Shown one piece after another: positions 25,938 through 36,898 of a stretch of 60,440 nt of DNA. Location of the stretch: contig NZ_LSJA01000123.1 in the NCBI RefSeq assembly GCF_001556515.1, forward strand, positions 1 to 60,440, written 5' to 3'. The translations under genes and the position numbers were made by a program. Each line of letters starts with the position of its first letter. The first letter of the stretch is position 1. The notes beneath the pieces are model-generated. The model saw only the letters and a program-made list of their open reading frames with translations. It ran no database searches and had not been told where the DNA came from. Origin of the DNA: Caulobacter sp. CCH9-E1. Lineage in GTDB: Bacteria > Pseudomonadota > Alphaproteobacteria > Caulobacterales > Caulobacteraceae.

Positions 25938-27221
25938 ATGGAAAAGCTGACCATCCTCCTCGTCGGGTCCGGCGGGCGCGAGCACGCCCTGGCCTGGAAG
26001 ATCGCCCAGTCGCCGCTGTGCGGCCGCCTCGTCGCCGCCCCCGGCAATCCCGGCATCGGCAAGGTCGCCGAGCTCAAGGCCGTCAAGGCGACCGACGCAG
26101 AGGGTCTCGTGGCCCTGGCCCAGGAGATCGGCGCGGACCTGGTGGTGGTCGGCCCGGAATCGGCGCTGGAGGTTGGTCTCGCCGACAAGCTCGCGGCGGT
26201 CGGCATCCCGTGCTTCGGCGGCAGCCAGCGCGCGGCCCAGCTGGAGACCTCGAAGGCCTTCACCAAGGACTTCTGCCAGCGTCACGGCCTGCCGACGGCG
26301 GCCTATGGCGTGTTCGAGGACGCGGCCTCGGCGGGCGCCTTTCTCGACACCCTGACCGCGCCGTTCGTGATCAAGGCCGACGGCCTGGCCGCGGGCAAGG
26401 GCGTGGTCATCGCGGCGACCCGCGCCGAGGCCGACGCGGCGGTGCTGGACATGCTGGGCGGCCGCTTCGGCTCGGCCGGCGCGCGGGTGGTGATCGAGGA
26501 GTTCATGCACGGCGAGGAGGCCTCGCTGTTCGCGGTCTGCGACGGCGAGACAGCGATCTTCTTCGGCGCGGCCCAAGACCATAAGCGGGCCTATGACGGC
26601 GACGAGGGGCCCAACACCGGCGGCATGGGCACCTATTCGCCGCCGCCCGTGCTGACCCAGGACCTGATCGATCAGGCCTGGCGCGAGCTGATCATCCCGA
26701 CCGTCGAGGGCATGGCTGCCGAGGGCAATCCCTATGTCGGCGTGCTCTATGCCGGCCTGATGCTGACGCCGACCGGGCCGAAGCTCGTCGAATACAACGC
26801 GCGATTCGGCGATCCCGAGTGCCAAACGCTGATGCTGCGCCTCGAGAGCGATATCGTGCCGATCCTGCTGGCGGCCGCGAAGGGCGAGCTCGCCTCGATC
26901 GAGCCGCCGAAGTGGCGCGACGAGGCGGCGATCTGCGTGGTGCTGGCCGCCGAGGGCTATCCCGACGCCCCCAAGACCGGCGGCCGCATCCAGGGCGCCG
27001 ACGCCGATTTCGGCGAGGCGGTCGTGGTCTTCCACGCCGGCACGACGCGCGAGTTCGAGGGCCGCCTGGTGGCCTCCGGCGGCCGGGTGCTGAACGTCTG
27101 CGCCCTGGGCGCGACGCTGAGCGAGGCCCGCGACCTGGCCTACGCGGCCCTGGGGAGCATCAGCCTGGAAGGCGGCTTCTACCGCCGCGACATCGGCTGG
27201 CGGGCGCTGAAGGCGTCCTAA
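25938..27221 (+). CDS. purD: Phosphoribosylamine--glycine ligase
   Basis: A 427-residue ATP-grasp enzyme that makes glycinamide ribonucleotide, the second step of purine synthesis. It opens with ILLVGSGGREHALAWKI, followed by GPESALEVGLADKL, the ATP-grasp segment IKADGLAAGKGVVIA, EDHK/GGMG substrate residues (DHKRAYDGDEGPNTGGMGTY) and the metal-binding VEYNARFGDPECQ. The length is normal. It is monocistronic, with a family C inverted repeat right after the stop. Confidence 0.97.
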   Translation: MEKLTILLVGSGGREHALAWKIAQSPLCGRLVAAPGNPGIGKVAELKAVKATDAEGLVALAQEIGADLVVVGPESALEVGLADKLAAVGIPCFGGSQRAAQLETSKAFTKDFCQRHGLPTAAYGVFEDAASAGAFLDTLTAPFVIKADGLAAGKGVVIAATRAEADAAVLDMLGGRFGSAGARVVIEEFMHGEEASLFAVCDGETAIFFGAAQDHKRAYDGDEGPNTGGMGTYSPPPVLTQDLIDQAWRELIIPTVEGMAAEGNPYVGVLYAGLMLTPTGPKLVEYNARFGDPECQTLMLRLESDIVPILLAAAKGELASIEPPKWRDEAAICVVLAAEGYPDAPKTGGRIQGADADFGEAVVVFHAGTTREFEGRLVASGGRVLNVCALGATLSEARDLAYAALGSISLEGGFYRRDIGWRALKAS

Positions 27222-27222
27222 T

Positions 27223-27335
27223 CCTCCCCCTAGCGGGGGAGGCGGCCCGTAGGGCCGGAGGGGGACGTTCTGTTGAGCCTGTCTCTTCCCCCTCCGTCGT
27301 CTCTTCGAGCCGACACCTCCCCCTAGCGGGGGAGG
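27223..27335. repeat. Intergenic inverted repeat, family C (copy 2)
   Basis: The arms CCTCCCCCTAGCGGGGGAGG and CCTCCCCCTAGCGGGGGAGG occur at both ends, each itself palindromic, around GGCCCGTAGGGCCGGAGGGGG. It begins 1 bp after the purD stop and probably serves as its terminator. Confidence 0.85.
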
Positions 27336-27405
27336 ATCTTTGGGTTGCGCGGCGCTCATCACCCTCTAAACTCCCTTTCAAACAAGTGTTGGGGAGAACC
27401 GCGCC

Positions 27406-28488
27406 ATGGCCCAAGCCGCCGAACAGTCCGCCCAGGACCTGAACTCGGGCACCAAGCCGGTCGACCCGCGCCACGCGATCGACGAGGTCAAGCTGGCCGC
27501 TTGGCTCGAAGCGAACGTCGAGGGCTACGCCGGGCCTCTGGAAGTGCGCCAGTTCAAGGGCGGCCAGTCGAACCCGACCTACCAGCTGGTCACGCCGGGC
27601 CGGAAATACGTCCTGCGCCGCAAGCCGCCCGGCAAGCTGCTGCCCAGCGCCCACGCGGTCGACCGCGAGTACAAAGTGATCTCCAGCCTGAACAAGGCGG
27701 ACTTCCCGGTCGCCAAGGCCTATGCGCTCTGCATGGACGAGGATGTCATCGGGACGATCTTCTACGTGATGGAGAACGTCGAGGGCCGCATCCTGTGGGA
27801 CGGGACCCTGCCGGACTACCAGCCGGCCGAGCGGCGGGCGATCTACGAGGCGCAGATCGACACCCTGGCGGCCCTGCATAACGTCGACTACGCCGCCGTG
27901 GGCCTTTCCGACTACGGCAAGCCGGGCAACTATTTCGCCCGCCAGATCGACCGCTGGACCAAGCAGTACAAGGCTTCCGAGACCACCCCGATCCCGGAAA
28001 TGGACCGGCTGATCGACTGGCTGGCCAAGACCGTGCCGGCCGACGACCAGACCTCGATCGTCCACGGCGACTACCGCCTCGACAACATGATCCTGCACCC
28101 GACCGAGCCCCGCGTGATCGCGGTGCTGGATTGGGAGCTGTCGACCCTGGGCAATCCGCTGGCCGACTTCAGCTACTTCCTGATGAACTGGGTGATGCCG
28201 TCCGACCAGCGCGGCGGGCTGGCCGAGATCAAGGACCTGGAAGCCTATGGCATCCCGACCATTCCCCAGGCGGTGGACCGCTACTGCAAGGCCACCGGTC
28301 GCGCGGGCCTGCCCGAGCTGGACTGGTATTTCAGCTACAACCTCTTCAGACTGGCCGGCATCTGCCAGGGCATCGTCGGCCGCGTCCGTGACGGCACCGC
28401 CGCCAGCGCCCATGCGCAGCTGATGGAGGCGCGCGTGCCGGTGCTGGCCAAGGGGGCCTGGGACTTCGCGCGCAAGGCGGGGGCTTGA
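27406..28488 (+). CDS. APH-like phosphotransferase (ACAD10-type)
   Basis: A 360-residue protein of the aminoglycoside-phosphotransferase-like kinase fold. Visible elements are QFKGGQSNPTYQL (nucleotide loop), YVLRRKPPGKLLPSAHAVDREY (catalytic Lys and Glu), the catalytic loop SIVHGDYRLDNMILHP, and the metal-binding AVLDWELSTLGNPLADFSY. Homologues, including the ACAD10 N-terminal domain, are linked to hydroxyacyl-CoA or fatty-acid metabolism rather than drug resistance. The gene is close to the following amidohydrolase gene (8 bp), probably in one transcript. The substrate is not known. Confidence 0.87.
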   Translation: MAQAAEQSAQDLNSGTKPVDPRHAIDEVKLAAWLEANVEGYAGPLEVRQFKGGQSNPTYQLVTPGRKYVLRRKPPGKLLPSAHAVDREYKVISSLNKADFPVAKAYALCMDEDVIGTIFYVMENVEGRILWDGTLPDYQPAERRAIYEAQIDTLAALHNVDYAAVGLSDYGKPGNYFARQIDRWTKQYKASETTPIPEMDRLIDWLAKTVPADDQTSIVHGDYRLDNMILHPTEPRVIAVLDWELSTLGNPLADFSYFLMNWVMPSDQRGGLAEIKDLEAYGIPTIPQAVDRYCKATGRAGLPELDWYFSYNLFRLAGICQGIVGRVRDGTAASAHAQLMEARVPVLAKGAWDFARKAGA

Positions 28489-28496
28489 GGGGCTAG

Positions 28497-29783
28497 ATGA
28501 AGAAACTGCTGTCGGGCGCTTGCGCCCTGGTCGTGGCCGGGGCGCTCGGTGGCGTCGCGAGCGCCGAGACCGTGTTTGTCCAGGCCGGCCGGCTGCTGGC
28601 CGATCCGACCACGGGCAAGGTCGAGACCGCCAAGACCTTGGTGCTGGAGAACGGCAAGGTCGTCCGCATCGTCGATGGCTACGTCGCCGAGAAGGGCGGC
28701 AAGGTCGTCGACCTGAAGGACAGTTTCGTCCTGCCCGGCCTGATCGACAGCCACGTTCACCTGACCCACGAGCAGAACCCGAACTCGCGTCTTCAGAACG
28801 TGACCCGCTCGTCGGCGGACGACGCTCTGGTCGGCGCCGGCTTCGCGCGCAAGACCCTGATGGCCGGCTTCACCACGGTCGCCGACCTGGGCGCGGAGAA
28901 CCAGGCGATCTTCGCCCTGCGTGACGGGATCAAGCGCGGCGACGTGGCGGGACCGCGGATCATCGCCGCCGGCTCGGCGGTGTCGATCCACGGCGGCCAC
29001 GGCGACGTCAACGGCTACTCGGACGAGGTCATGCAGGTGCTGCGCCCGACCTCGGTCTGCTCCGGCGCGGACGACTGCCGTCGCGCGACGCGCGAGCAGG
29101 TCTGGCACGGCGCCGACATCATCAAGATCACGGCCACGGGCGGCGTGCTTTCGAACACCGCCGCGGGGCTGTCCCAACAGTTCTCCGACGATGAGCTGAA
29201 GGCGATCGTCGACGCCGCCCACAAGATGGGCCGCAAGGTCACCGCCCACGCCCATGGCGTCGATGGCGTCAACAGCTTCCTGCGGGCCGGCGGCGACTCG
29301 ATCGAGCACGGCACCTATCTGGACGCCGAGAGCATCGCGCTGTTCAAGAAGAACGGCGCCTATCTGGTCCCGACCCTGATGGCCGGCGACTTCGTCTATC
29401 GCGTCGCCTCGGGCCCGAACAACTTCCTGACCCCCGCCCAGACCGCCAAGGCGCTGGACGCCGGTCCGAAGATGCTGGCCATGGCCCGCCGCGCGCATGA
29501 GGGCGGCGTCAAGATCGCCTTCGGCACCGACACCGGCGTCTCGGCCCACGGCGACAACGCCGGCGAGTTCGCCCTGCTGGTCAAGGCCGGCCTGACGCCG
29601 CTGGAGGCGATCCAGACCGCGACGGTCAACGCCGCCGACCACTTCTCGCTGTCCAGCGAGATCGGCAGCCTGGCCCCCGGCAAGGCCGCCGACCTGATCG
29701 CCGTGAAGGGCGACCCGCTGAAGGACGTCACCGAGCTGCGCCGCGTGACCTCGGTGATCAAGGGCGGGGTGGTTTACAAGTAA
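28497..29783 (+). CDS. Secreted metal-dependent amidohydrolase (prolidase-like)
   Basis: A 428-residue protein with signal peptide MKKLLSGACALVVAGALGGVASA. Amidohydrolase-superfamily metal ligands are visible: LIDSHVHLTH (HxH), IKITATGG (the bridging carboxylated Lys), VTAHAHG (His), SIEHGTY (His) and AFGTDTGVSAHG (Asp). The layout matches the subgroup long misannotated as imidazolonepropionase or Xaa-Pro dipeptidase. Characterised Caulobacter members of that subgroup cleave dipeptides with C-terminal Arg or Lys. It is a periplasmic peptidase by inference, and its exact specificity cannot be read from sequence. Confidence 0.87.
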   Translation: MKKLLSGACALVVAGALGGVASAETVFVQAGRLLADPTTGKVETAKTLVLENGKVVRIVDGYVAEKGGKVVDLKDSFVLPGLIDSHVHLTHEQNPNSRLQNVTRSSADDALVGAGFARKTLMAGFTTVADLGAENQAIFALRDGIKRGDVAGPRIIAAGSAVSIHGGHGDVNGYSDEVMQVLRPTSVCSGADDCRRATREQVWHGADIIKITATGGVLSNTAAGLSQQFSDDELKAIVDAAHKMGRKVTAHAHGVDGVNSFLRAGGDSIEHGTYLDAESIALFKKNGAYLVPTLMAGDFVYRVASGPNNFLTPAQTAKALDAGPKMLAMARRAHEGGVKIAFGTDTGVSAHGDNAGEFALLVKAGLTPLEAIQTATVNAADHFSLSSEIGSLAPGKAADLIAVKGDPLKDVTELRRVTSVIKGGVVYK

Positions 29784-29790
29784 GGGGGTG

Positions 29791-29913
29791 TCCTTCCGCC
29801 CCCTCCAGGGGCGGACGACCGCGAAGCGGTCAGGCGGGGGGAGTTAGGTGAGTACGCTCTGACTTGCCCCCTCCGCGCCTGTCGGCGCTCCTCCCCCCGG
29901 AGGGGGAAGAAGG
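29791..29913. repeat. Intergenic inverted repeat, family D
   Basis: The arms run from CCTTCCGCCCCCTCCAGGGGCGG to CCTCCCCCCGGAGGGGGAAG, with GACCGCGAAGCGGTC as an inner hairpin. It is related in layout to family C but different in sequence. It lies between two convergent genes (amidohydrolase and lpxK), 6 bp from each stop codon. Confidence 0.75.
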
Positions 29914-29919
29914 CGAGTC

Positions 29920-30927
29920 CTACACTCCCACGCTCGCCAGCAGCTCCGCCAGCGCCGCCGGGTCATCGAAGCGCGCCCGGACGGGCCAGGGCGTGACCTT
30001 ATCACGCCACGCGGGCGGCAGGCGCATCCAGTCCTTTTCCGTCGTCACCAGCCCGGCGTCATAGACCTTGGCGCGGTCGGCCAGCATCAGCAGCGTCGCC
30101 TCGTCATATTCGCCGTGGTCGGGGAAGGGGGCGAAGTCGACCACCTGGCAGCCAGCGGCGGTCAGGGCCTTTTCCACCTTCCAGGGCTTGCCGACGCCCG
30201 CGAAGCCGACCTGAGGCCCCTTCGGCACGGGGGCGGCGGCCTCTAAGCGGGCGACCAGCACGGGCATGTCGCCGAACTCCACGAGGAGATCGAAGTCGGG
30301 CTGCTCGACATCGACCGGCAGCAGTACGATCACCGCGTCGGCGCGGGACAGCCCGACCTTCAGCGGCTCGCGCATCGGGCCGGCGGGGAAGACGCGGCCG
30401 TCGCCGAACGGCCATTCGCCGTCACGCGTCTCGCCGTCCACCACCACCAGGGACAGGGCCTTGCGGATGGTCGGGTTCTGGTGGCCGTCGTCCATCACGA
30501 TCGCCTGGGCGCCCCAGCGCGCCGCCGCCTTGGCGCCCGCGACCCGATCGGCCGAGACCCACATCGGGAAGTCCTGAGCCAGCATCAGCGGCTCGTCGCC
30601 GACGTCCTTGGCCGTGTGGCGCGTGGCGTCGACCCGCACCGGGCCTTTCAGCCGGCCGCCATAGCCGCGTGACAGACCGTGGGCGTTGACGCCGCGCTGA
30701 GTCAGGGTCAGCAGCAGCTCTCGAACGATCGGGGTCTTGCCGGCCCCGCCCATGGTGACATTGCCGACGCAGATCACCGGCGCGCCGACGATGGACGGCG
30801 TCGTGCGGGCGATGCGCCGGCGGGTGACGTCGGCCCAGATCCACGAGAGCGGAGTCAGCAGGGCGCGGGTCAGCGGGGCCGGACCGCCGCTCTTCACGTA
30901 CCACCAGCGGGGTGTGCCGAGTTTCAT
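29920..30927 (-). CDS. lpxK: Tetraacyldisaccharide 4'-kinase
   Basis: A 335-residue lipid A pathway enzyme at the inner membrane that adds the 4'-phosphate to the disaccharide intermediate. The N-terminal helix (MKLGTPRWWY to LTPLSWIWADVTRRR) precedes the P-loop VGNVTMGGAGKTPIV, the LSRGYGG motif, DEPLMLA and the catalytic MDDGHQNP. The ATG overlaps the waaA stop by 4 bp (ATGA). The same frame stays open across waaA, but only the part from 30927 is lpxK. Confidence 0.96.
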   Translation of the reverse strand: MKLGTPRWWYVKSGGPAPLTRALLTPLSWIWADVTRRRIARTTPSIVGAPVICVGNVTMGGAGKTPIVRELLLTLTQRGVNAHGLSRGYGGRLKGPVRVDATRHTAKDVGDEPLMLAQDFPMWVSADRVAGAKAAARWGAQAIVMDDGHQNPTIRKALSLVVVDGETRDGEWPFGDGRVFPAGPMREPLKVGLSRADAVIVLLPVDVEQPDFDLLVEFGDMPVLVARLEAAAPVPKGPQVGFAGVGKPWKVEKALTAAGCQVVDFAPFPDHGEYDEATLLMLADRAKVYDAGLVTTEKDWMRLPPAWRDKVTPWPVRARFDDPAALAELLASVGV

Positions 30928-32168
30928 GGAGCCAGCTCGAGAATGCGAGAGAGGCCCGCGCGCGCCTCGACGTCGCGGGCGTCGACATAGGCGCGCGCGC
31001 GGGCGGCGCGGTCGCGCGCCGCGGCGGGATCGGCGAAGTCGGCGGCCAGGGCGTCGCGCAGACCTTCCGGCGAGGTCATGACCACGCCGCCGGCGGCTTC
31101 GAGGCCGGCGAACGCCGAGGCCCAGTTCTCGACGAACGGGCCGCTGATCGCCGGGCAGTCCAGGCGGGCGGCCTCCAGCGGATTGTGGCCGCCGATGCCC
31201 TCGACCAGGCTGCCGGCGATGATGGCGGTCCCAGCCAAGCGGAACCACAGGCCCATCTCGCCCAGGGTGTCGGCGACGACGACATCGGCGCTTTCGCCCG
31301 GCGCCTGGCTGCGCAGGACGGCGGAGAGACCGCGCGCTTTCGCCAGGGCCAGGATCGCCGGACCGCGCTCGACGTGGCGCGGCGCCAGCACCGCCGGCGG
31401 CCGGTCGGAGAGGGCGGCGAGGGCGTTCAGAACGATCTCGTCCTCGCCCGGATGAGTGCTGGCGATCAGCAACGGCGGGCGGGCGAACCGCGCGCGCTCC
31501 ACCGCCAGCGCGGGCTCGTCGACCGGCAGCGGCGCGGCGCCGAATTTCAGGTCGGCCTCGCCCGCGACCCGTCCGCCCAGGGCCTCGAAGCGCTCGTGGG
31601 CGCGGGCGTCCTGGGCCAGGATCAGGTCGAAGGCCGACAGCAGCTGGCGGGCGGCGTCGGGCCGCTGGCTCCAGCGCGCGAAGCTGCGATCCGACAGCTT
31701 GGCGGAGACCAGGGCTAGGCGCGTCCCGGCGGCCTTGGCCTCCAGCAGGAGGTTGGGCCACAGCTCGCTCTCCACGAAGACGGCCAGGTCGGGCTTCCAG
31801 CGGGCGAGGAAGCGCCGCGCCGCGCCGGGCGCGTCGACGGGGACGTACTGGTGGATCGCGCCGGCCGGCAGGCGCTTGGCCAAGAGAGCGGCCGAGGTGG
31901 TGGTGCCGGAAGTGACCAGGACGGTGACGCCAGGCCGTTCGGCGCGCAGGCGCTCGACCAGCGGCAGGATCGACAGGCTCTCGCCGACGCTGGCGCCGTG
32001 CAGCCAGACCAGCGGGCCGGCGGGGCGCGCGCGGTCGCCGCGTCCCAGTCGTTCGGACAGTCGGGCCGGATCCTCCTTGCCCCGGCGCGCGCGGCGAGAC
32101 AGCAGCGCCGGCGCGAAGGGTTCGAGCAGGCCCGTGGCGGCCCGGTAGAGGCCCAGGGACAGGGTCAC
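30924..32168 (-). CDS. waaA: 3-deoxy-D-manno-octulosonic acid transferase
   Basis: A 414-residue GT30 glycosyltransferase (KdtA) that adds Kdo to lipid IVA from CMP-Kdo. The N-terminal membrane anchor includes LGLYRAATGLLEPF. WLHGASVGESLS contains the catalytic Glu region, FVESELWPNLL is diagnostic, and ASTHPGEDE and NPLEAARL belong to the CMP-Kdo domain. The start is GTG, 9 bp after the CDF gene. It is followed by overlapping lpxK, so both late lipid A steps are coupled. Confidence 0.96.
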   Translation of the reverse strand: MTLSLGLYRAATGLLEPFAPALLSRRARRGKEDPARLSERLGRGDRARPAGPLVWLHGASVGESLSILPLVERLRAERPGVTVLVTSGTTTSAALLAKRLPAGAIHQYVPVDAPGAARRFLARWKPDLAVFVESELWPNLLLEAKAAGTRLALVSAKLSDRSFARWSQRPDAARQLLSAFDLILAQDARAHERFEALGGRVAGEADLKFGAAPLPVDEPALAVERARFARPPLLIASTHPGEDEIVLNALAALSDRPPAVLAPRHVERGPAILALAKARGLSAVLRSQAPGESADVVVADTLGEMGLWFRLAGTAIIAGSLVEGIGGHNPLEAARLDCPAISGPFVENWASAFAGLEAAGGVVMTSPEGLRDALAADFADPAAARDRAARARAYVDARDVEARAGLSRILELAP

Positions 32169-32177
32169 ACCACGCCC

Positions 32178-33185
32178 CTAGACAACATCGGCTGGCGCCA
32201 GGCGGCAGGCATGGGCCCCGTGGCTGCTCTCGACCTGGATGGTCGCGTGGCCGATGTTGAACTTGCTGGCCAATTCCGAGCAGGCGTCGTGCAGGAACTG
32301 GTCGTGATCGGCGTCCAGCGGACGCACGACGTGGGCGGTCAGGGCGTTCTCTGTCGTGCTCATGGCCCAGATGTGCAGGTCGTGCACCTCCGAGACGCCT
32401 GGACGGGTCGCCAGCCAGTCGCGGACCTTGCCGGGATCGATGCCGCGCGGCGTCGCGTCGAGCGCCAGGTCCAGGGAGTCGCGCAGCAGACCCCAGGTGC
32501 CCAGCACGATCACGGCGACGATCGCCAGGCTGACCACGGGGTCCAGCCACAGCCAGTGCGTCAGACTCATGGCGAAGGCGGCGACCACCACGCCCGCCGA
32601 CACCGCCGCGTCGGCGGCCATGTGCAGGAAGGCGCCCCGAACGTTCAGGTCCTCCTTGGAGCCGCGCATGAACATCAGGGCCGTGGCGGTGTTGATGGCA
32701 ATGCCGACGGCGGCGACGACCATCACCGGACCGGTCTCGATCGGTTGGGGATCGGCGAAGCGGCGGACGGCTTCCCACGCGATGGCGCCGACGGCGACCA
32801 GCAGCAGGGCGGCGTTGATCAGCGAGGCCAGGATCGTGCCCTTGCGCAGGCCATAGGTCCGGCGAAGGCTGGGCGCGCGCTTGGCCAGCACCGCCGCGCC
32901 CCAGGCCAGCAGCAGGCCCAGCACGTCCGACAGATTGTGGCCGGCGTCGGCCAGCAGGGCCAGCGATCCCGTGATCAGGCCCGCGGCGGCCTCGACCACC
33001 ACGAAGCCCAGGTTCAGGGCGGTGCCGACCGCGAAGGCGCGGCCGAAGTCCTTGGGCGCGTGGCTATGGCCGTGATGGCCGTGGCCATGATGGTGGCCGT
33101 GCGCGTGATCATGATCGTGGTGATCATGATCACGCCCATGGTCATGATCGTGGTGGTGCGCGTGTCCGGGGTGATCGTGAGCCAT
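32178..33185 (-). CDS. Cation diffusion facilitator (Zn/Cd/Co exporter)
   Basis: A 335-residue CDF antiporter. The first 48 residues are extremely His/Asp-rich (about 20 His in repeated HDH and HGH units), a cytosolic metal buffer. The transmembrane domain follows, with the paired metal-site motifs LADAGHNLSDVLGLL (HxxxD) and HMAADAAVSAGVVV (HxxxD), and the C-terminal cytoplasmic domain with EVHDLHIWAMS. It resembles CzcD/ZitB. Its position between the DUF374 gene and waaA is unusual for a metal exporter. Confidence 0.94.
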   Translation of the reverse strand: MAHDHPGHAHHHDHDHGRDHDHHDHDHAHGHHHGHGHHGHSHAPKDFGRAFAVGTALNLGFVVVEAAAGLITGSLALLADAGHNLSDVLGLLLAWGAAVLAKRAPSLRRTYGLRKGTILASLINAALLLVAVGAIAWEAVRRFADPQPIETGPVMVVAAVGIAINTATALMFMRGSKEDLNVRGAFLHMAADAAVSAGVVVAAFAMSLTHWLWLDPVVSLAIVAVIVLGTWGLLRDSLDLALDATPRGIDPGKVRDWLATRPGVSEVHDLHIWAMSTTENALTAHVVRPLDADHDQFLHDACSELASKFNIGHATIQVESSHGAHACRLAPADVV

Positions 33186-33215
33186 GGCCCTACATCCCAC
33201 CAAGCATCAGCCGGA

Positions 33216-33913
33216 TCAATCTTCGACCAGGGCTTCGGCCCGGCGGGTGACCGCCGAGAGCCGCGCGGCCCAGTCCTCGACCAGCTGGTCGGGGTCGTCG
33301 CCGCGTCCGGCGCCGGTCGGCCCATCCCAGACCATGGCGGCCTTGGCGAAGGGCAGCGGGATCATGGTCTGGTCCCACGAGCCCAGGCGCAGGCAGGGCT
33401 TGGCGGCGAGGCCGACGAAGATCACCGGCGCGCCGGTGACGCGGGCCAGGGAGGGCGTGCCCTTCTCCATGTGCTCGGCCGGGCCGCGCGGACCGTCGGG
33501 GGTGATGGCGACGCCGCCGCCGTCCTTCACCCACTTGACCATGTCGCGGAAGGCCTGCTCGCCGTGCTTGTTCTTGGCCAGGTCCGTCTTCTTGGCCGAC
33601 GAGCCCCGGATGGCGGGGAAACCCAGCTTCTCGACCGTGCGGGCGATGAACTCGCCGTCGTTCGAGCGCGAAATCAGGGCGCGCATGTCCTGGCGACGCG
33701 AGAGGTCCTGCGGCCAGCTCAGCGGCGACATCGGGATGCGCGAGTGCCAGAAGCACAGGATCGCGCCGACGCCGGTCTCGCGGCCCTGGGCCCAGACAGC
33801 CTCGGCCTGCTCGCGACCTTCCTCGGTCATGCGCAGGGTCCTGAAGACCAGCTTGGAATAGCCGGCGAAGATCGAGGACAGCAGCCAGATCACGAACGGC
33901 GAACGCAGAGGTC

Positions 33914-33917
<4 letters not shown>
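33216..33917 (-). CDS. DUF374 lysophospholipid/lipid A acyltransferase
   Basis: A 233-residue membrane-associated acyltransferase of the DUF374 family. The N-terminal helix is followed by ILCFWHSRIPMSPLSW, SRSNDGEFIARTVEKLGF and the signature ITPDGPRGPAEHME. DUF374 proteins include LpxJ, a late lipid A acyltransferase of epsilonproteobacteria. The context here (ABC exporter upstream, waaA and lpxK downstream) supports a lipid A secondary acylation role, although it is unproven. The start is TTG overlapping the exporter stop (TTGA). Confidence 0.85.
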
Positions 33918-35707
<1,790 letters not shown>

Positions 35708-35850
35708 GGGCGAGGGGTCGGATTTCGAGGCGAAGCTGTCAATGACTTCGCGGACGCACTGCCCGCGAAAAGCGACGCCATCGGGGCCGGTTTTGCCTTT
35801 CCGGGCGCTCTACCCTACTTAGACCGCGCATTTCGCAAGGATCGTCCCGC

Positions 35851-36516
35851 TTGGCCAAGTTCGACCTCACCACGCCCTGGGGCCGGTTCAGGACCTATCT
35901 CCACTACCTATGGAACGACCACGCCTATCTGCGCCTGGGCTTTTCCAACGCCCACTGGATCAGCCCCGAGATGGTCCGCGCCAACCAGCCGTGGCCGTTC
36001 CAGCTGGCCTGGTGGAAGAAGCAGGGGATCAAGACGATCGTGAACCTGCGCGGCGGCTTCGACGGCAGCTTCTACGCGCTGGAGAAGGACGCCTGCCAGC
36101 GCCTGGGCCTGAACTTCGTCGACTTCACCATCACCTCGCGCGAGGTTCCGATCCGCGAGCGGGTGCGGGGGGCCAAGGAACTGTTCGAGACGATCGAATA
36201 TCCGGCCCTGATGCACTGCAAGTCCGGGGCGGACCGGGCCGGCATCATGAGCGTCTTCTACGCCCACTACCGGCTGGGCCAGCCGATCCGCGAGGCGATG
36301 AAGCAGCTGGGGCCGCGCTATCTGCACATCAAGCACGGCAACACCGGCGTGCTGGACTATGTCTTCGAGCAGTATCTGGAGAAGGGCGAGCCCAAGGGGC
36401 TGACCTTCAGCGAGTGGGTCGAGAGCGAGGACTACGACCCCGTCGCGATGAAGAAGACCTTCCGCGCCGGGATGCTGGGGAAGGTGCTGACGGACAAGAT
36501 TTTGAGAAGAGAATAG
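35851..36516 (+). CDS. Tyrosine/dual-specificity phosphatase-like protein
   Basis: A 221-residue soluble protein of the Cys-based phosphatase superfamily. The P-loop is LMHCKSGADRAG (HCx5R with Cys nucleophile). The general-acid region may be FTITSREVP, and IKTIVNLRGG is the family N-terminal motif. The start codon is TTG. It is divergent from the ABC exporter gene, inside a lipid A gene neighbourhood, so a lipid or sugar phosphatase role is as plausible as protein phosphatase. Caulobacter has another essential phosphatase of this fold, CtpA. I have no evidence that this is it. Confidence 0.82.
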   Translation: MAKFDLTTPWGRFRTYLHYLWNDHAYLRLGFSNAHWISPEMVRANQPWPFQLAWWKKQGIKTIVNLRGGFDGSFYALEKDACQRLGLNFVDFTITSREVPIRERVRGAKELFETIEYPALMHCKSGADRAGIMSVFYAHYRLGQPIREAMKQLGPRYLHIKHGNTGVLDYVFEQYLEKGEPKGLTFSEWVESEDYDPVAMKKTFRAGMLGKVLTDKILRRE

Positions 36517-36519
36517 ATG

Positions 36520-36632
36520 CTCCCCCGTGATACGGGGGAGCTGTCGCGGAGCGACTGAGGGGGCGAGTTGGACGAACGCCGCGTTAGCCCCCTCCGGCCC
36601 TCTGGGCCACCTCCCCCGCGATGCGGGGGAGG
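36520..36632. repeat. Intergenic inverted repeat, family C (copy 3)
   Basis: Outer arms CTCCCCCGTGATACGGGGGAG and CCTCCCCCGCGATGCGGGGGAGG, plus GCGGAGCGACTGAGGGGG and GCCCCCTCCGGCCCTCTGGGCC inside. It begins 3 bp after the phosphatase stop and ends 12 bp before the convergent DUF4170 stop. Confidence 0.85.
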
Positions 36633-36644
36633 AACTTAGAACCC

Positions 36645-36869
36645 TTACCCCTCGCTCGGATCCAGCAGCTTGTGGGCGTGGATGATGAAGTAGCGGGCGT
36701 GGGCGTTGTCGACGGTGGCCTGGGCCTTGGCCTTCCAGGCCTTGTGGGCCTCGTCGTAGTTCGGATAGGCGCCGACGAATTCGACCTGCGACAGGTCGCG
36801 GAATTCAGTGCCGGCGACGTCCTTCAGTTCACCGCCGATGACGATATGAAGAAGCTGCTTATCGGGCAT
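36645..36869 (-). CDS. DUF4170 small protein
   Basis: A 74-residue protein (MPDKQLLHIVIGGEL to HAHKLLDPSEG). The pattern HIVIGGELKDV, VEFVGAYPNYDEAHKAWKAKAQATVDNAHARYFIIH matches DUF4170, a short alphaproteobacterial family typically found beside the bisphosphate nucleotidase and pmbA genes, as here. Its biochemical role is unknown. It lies 29 bp after the cysQ-like gene on the same strand. The ATG at 36869 is chosen over a TTG at 36878. Confidence 0.82.
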   Translation of the reverse strand: MPDKQLLHIVIGGELKDVAGTEFRDLSQVEFVGAYPNYDEAHKAWKAKAQATVDNAHARYFIIHAHKLLDPSEG

Positions 36870-36898
36870 TTGGAGCAAGTTCCTGCGAGGAATTGGTT

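Noticed and set aside
30924..32778. Extension of the lpxK frame through waaA and part of the CDF gene
   Set aside because: The extension has an Arg/Pro/Gly-rich shadow composition. LpxK begins with its own helix at 30927, overlapping waaA by ATGA.
35851..36516. Assignment as CtpA, the essential Caulobacter phosphatase
   Set aside because: The fold is shared, but the locus does not match what I recall of ctpA, and no unique feature supports it.
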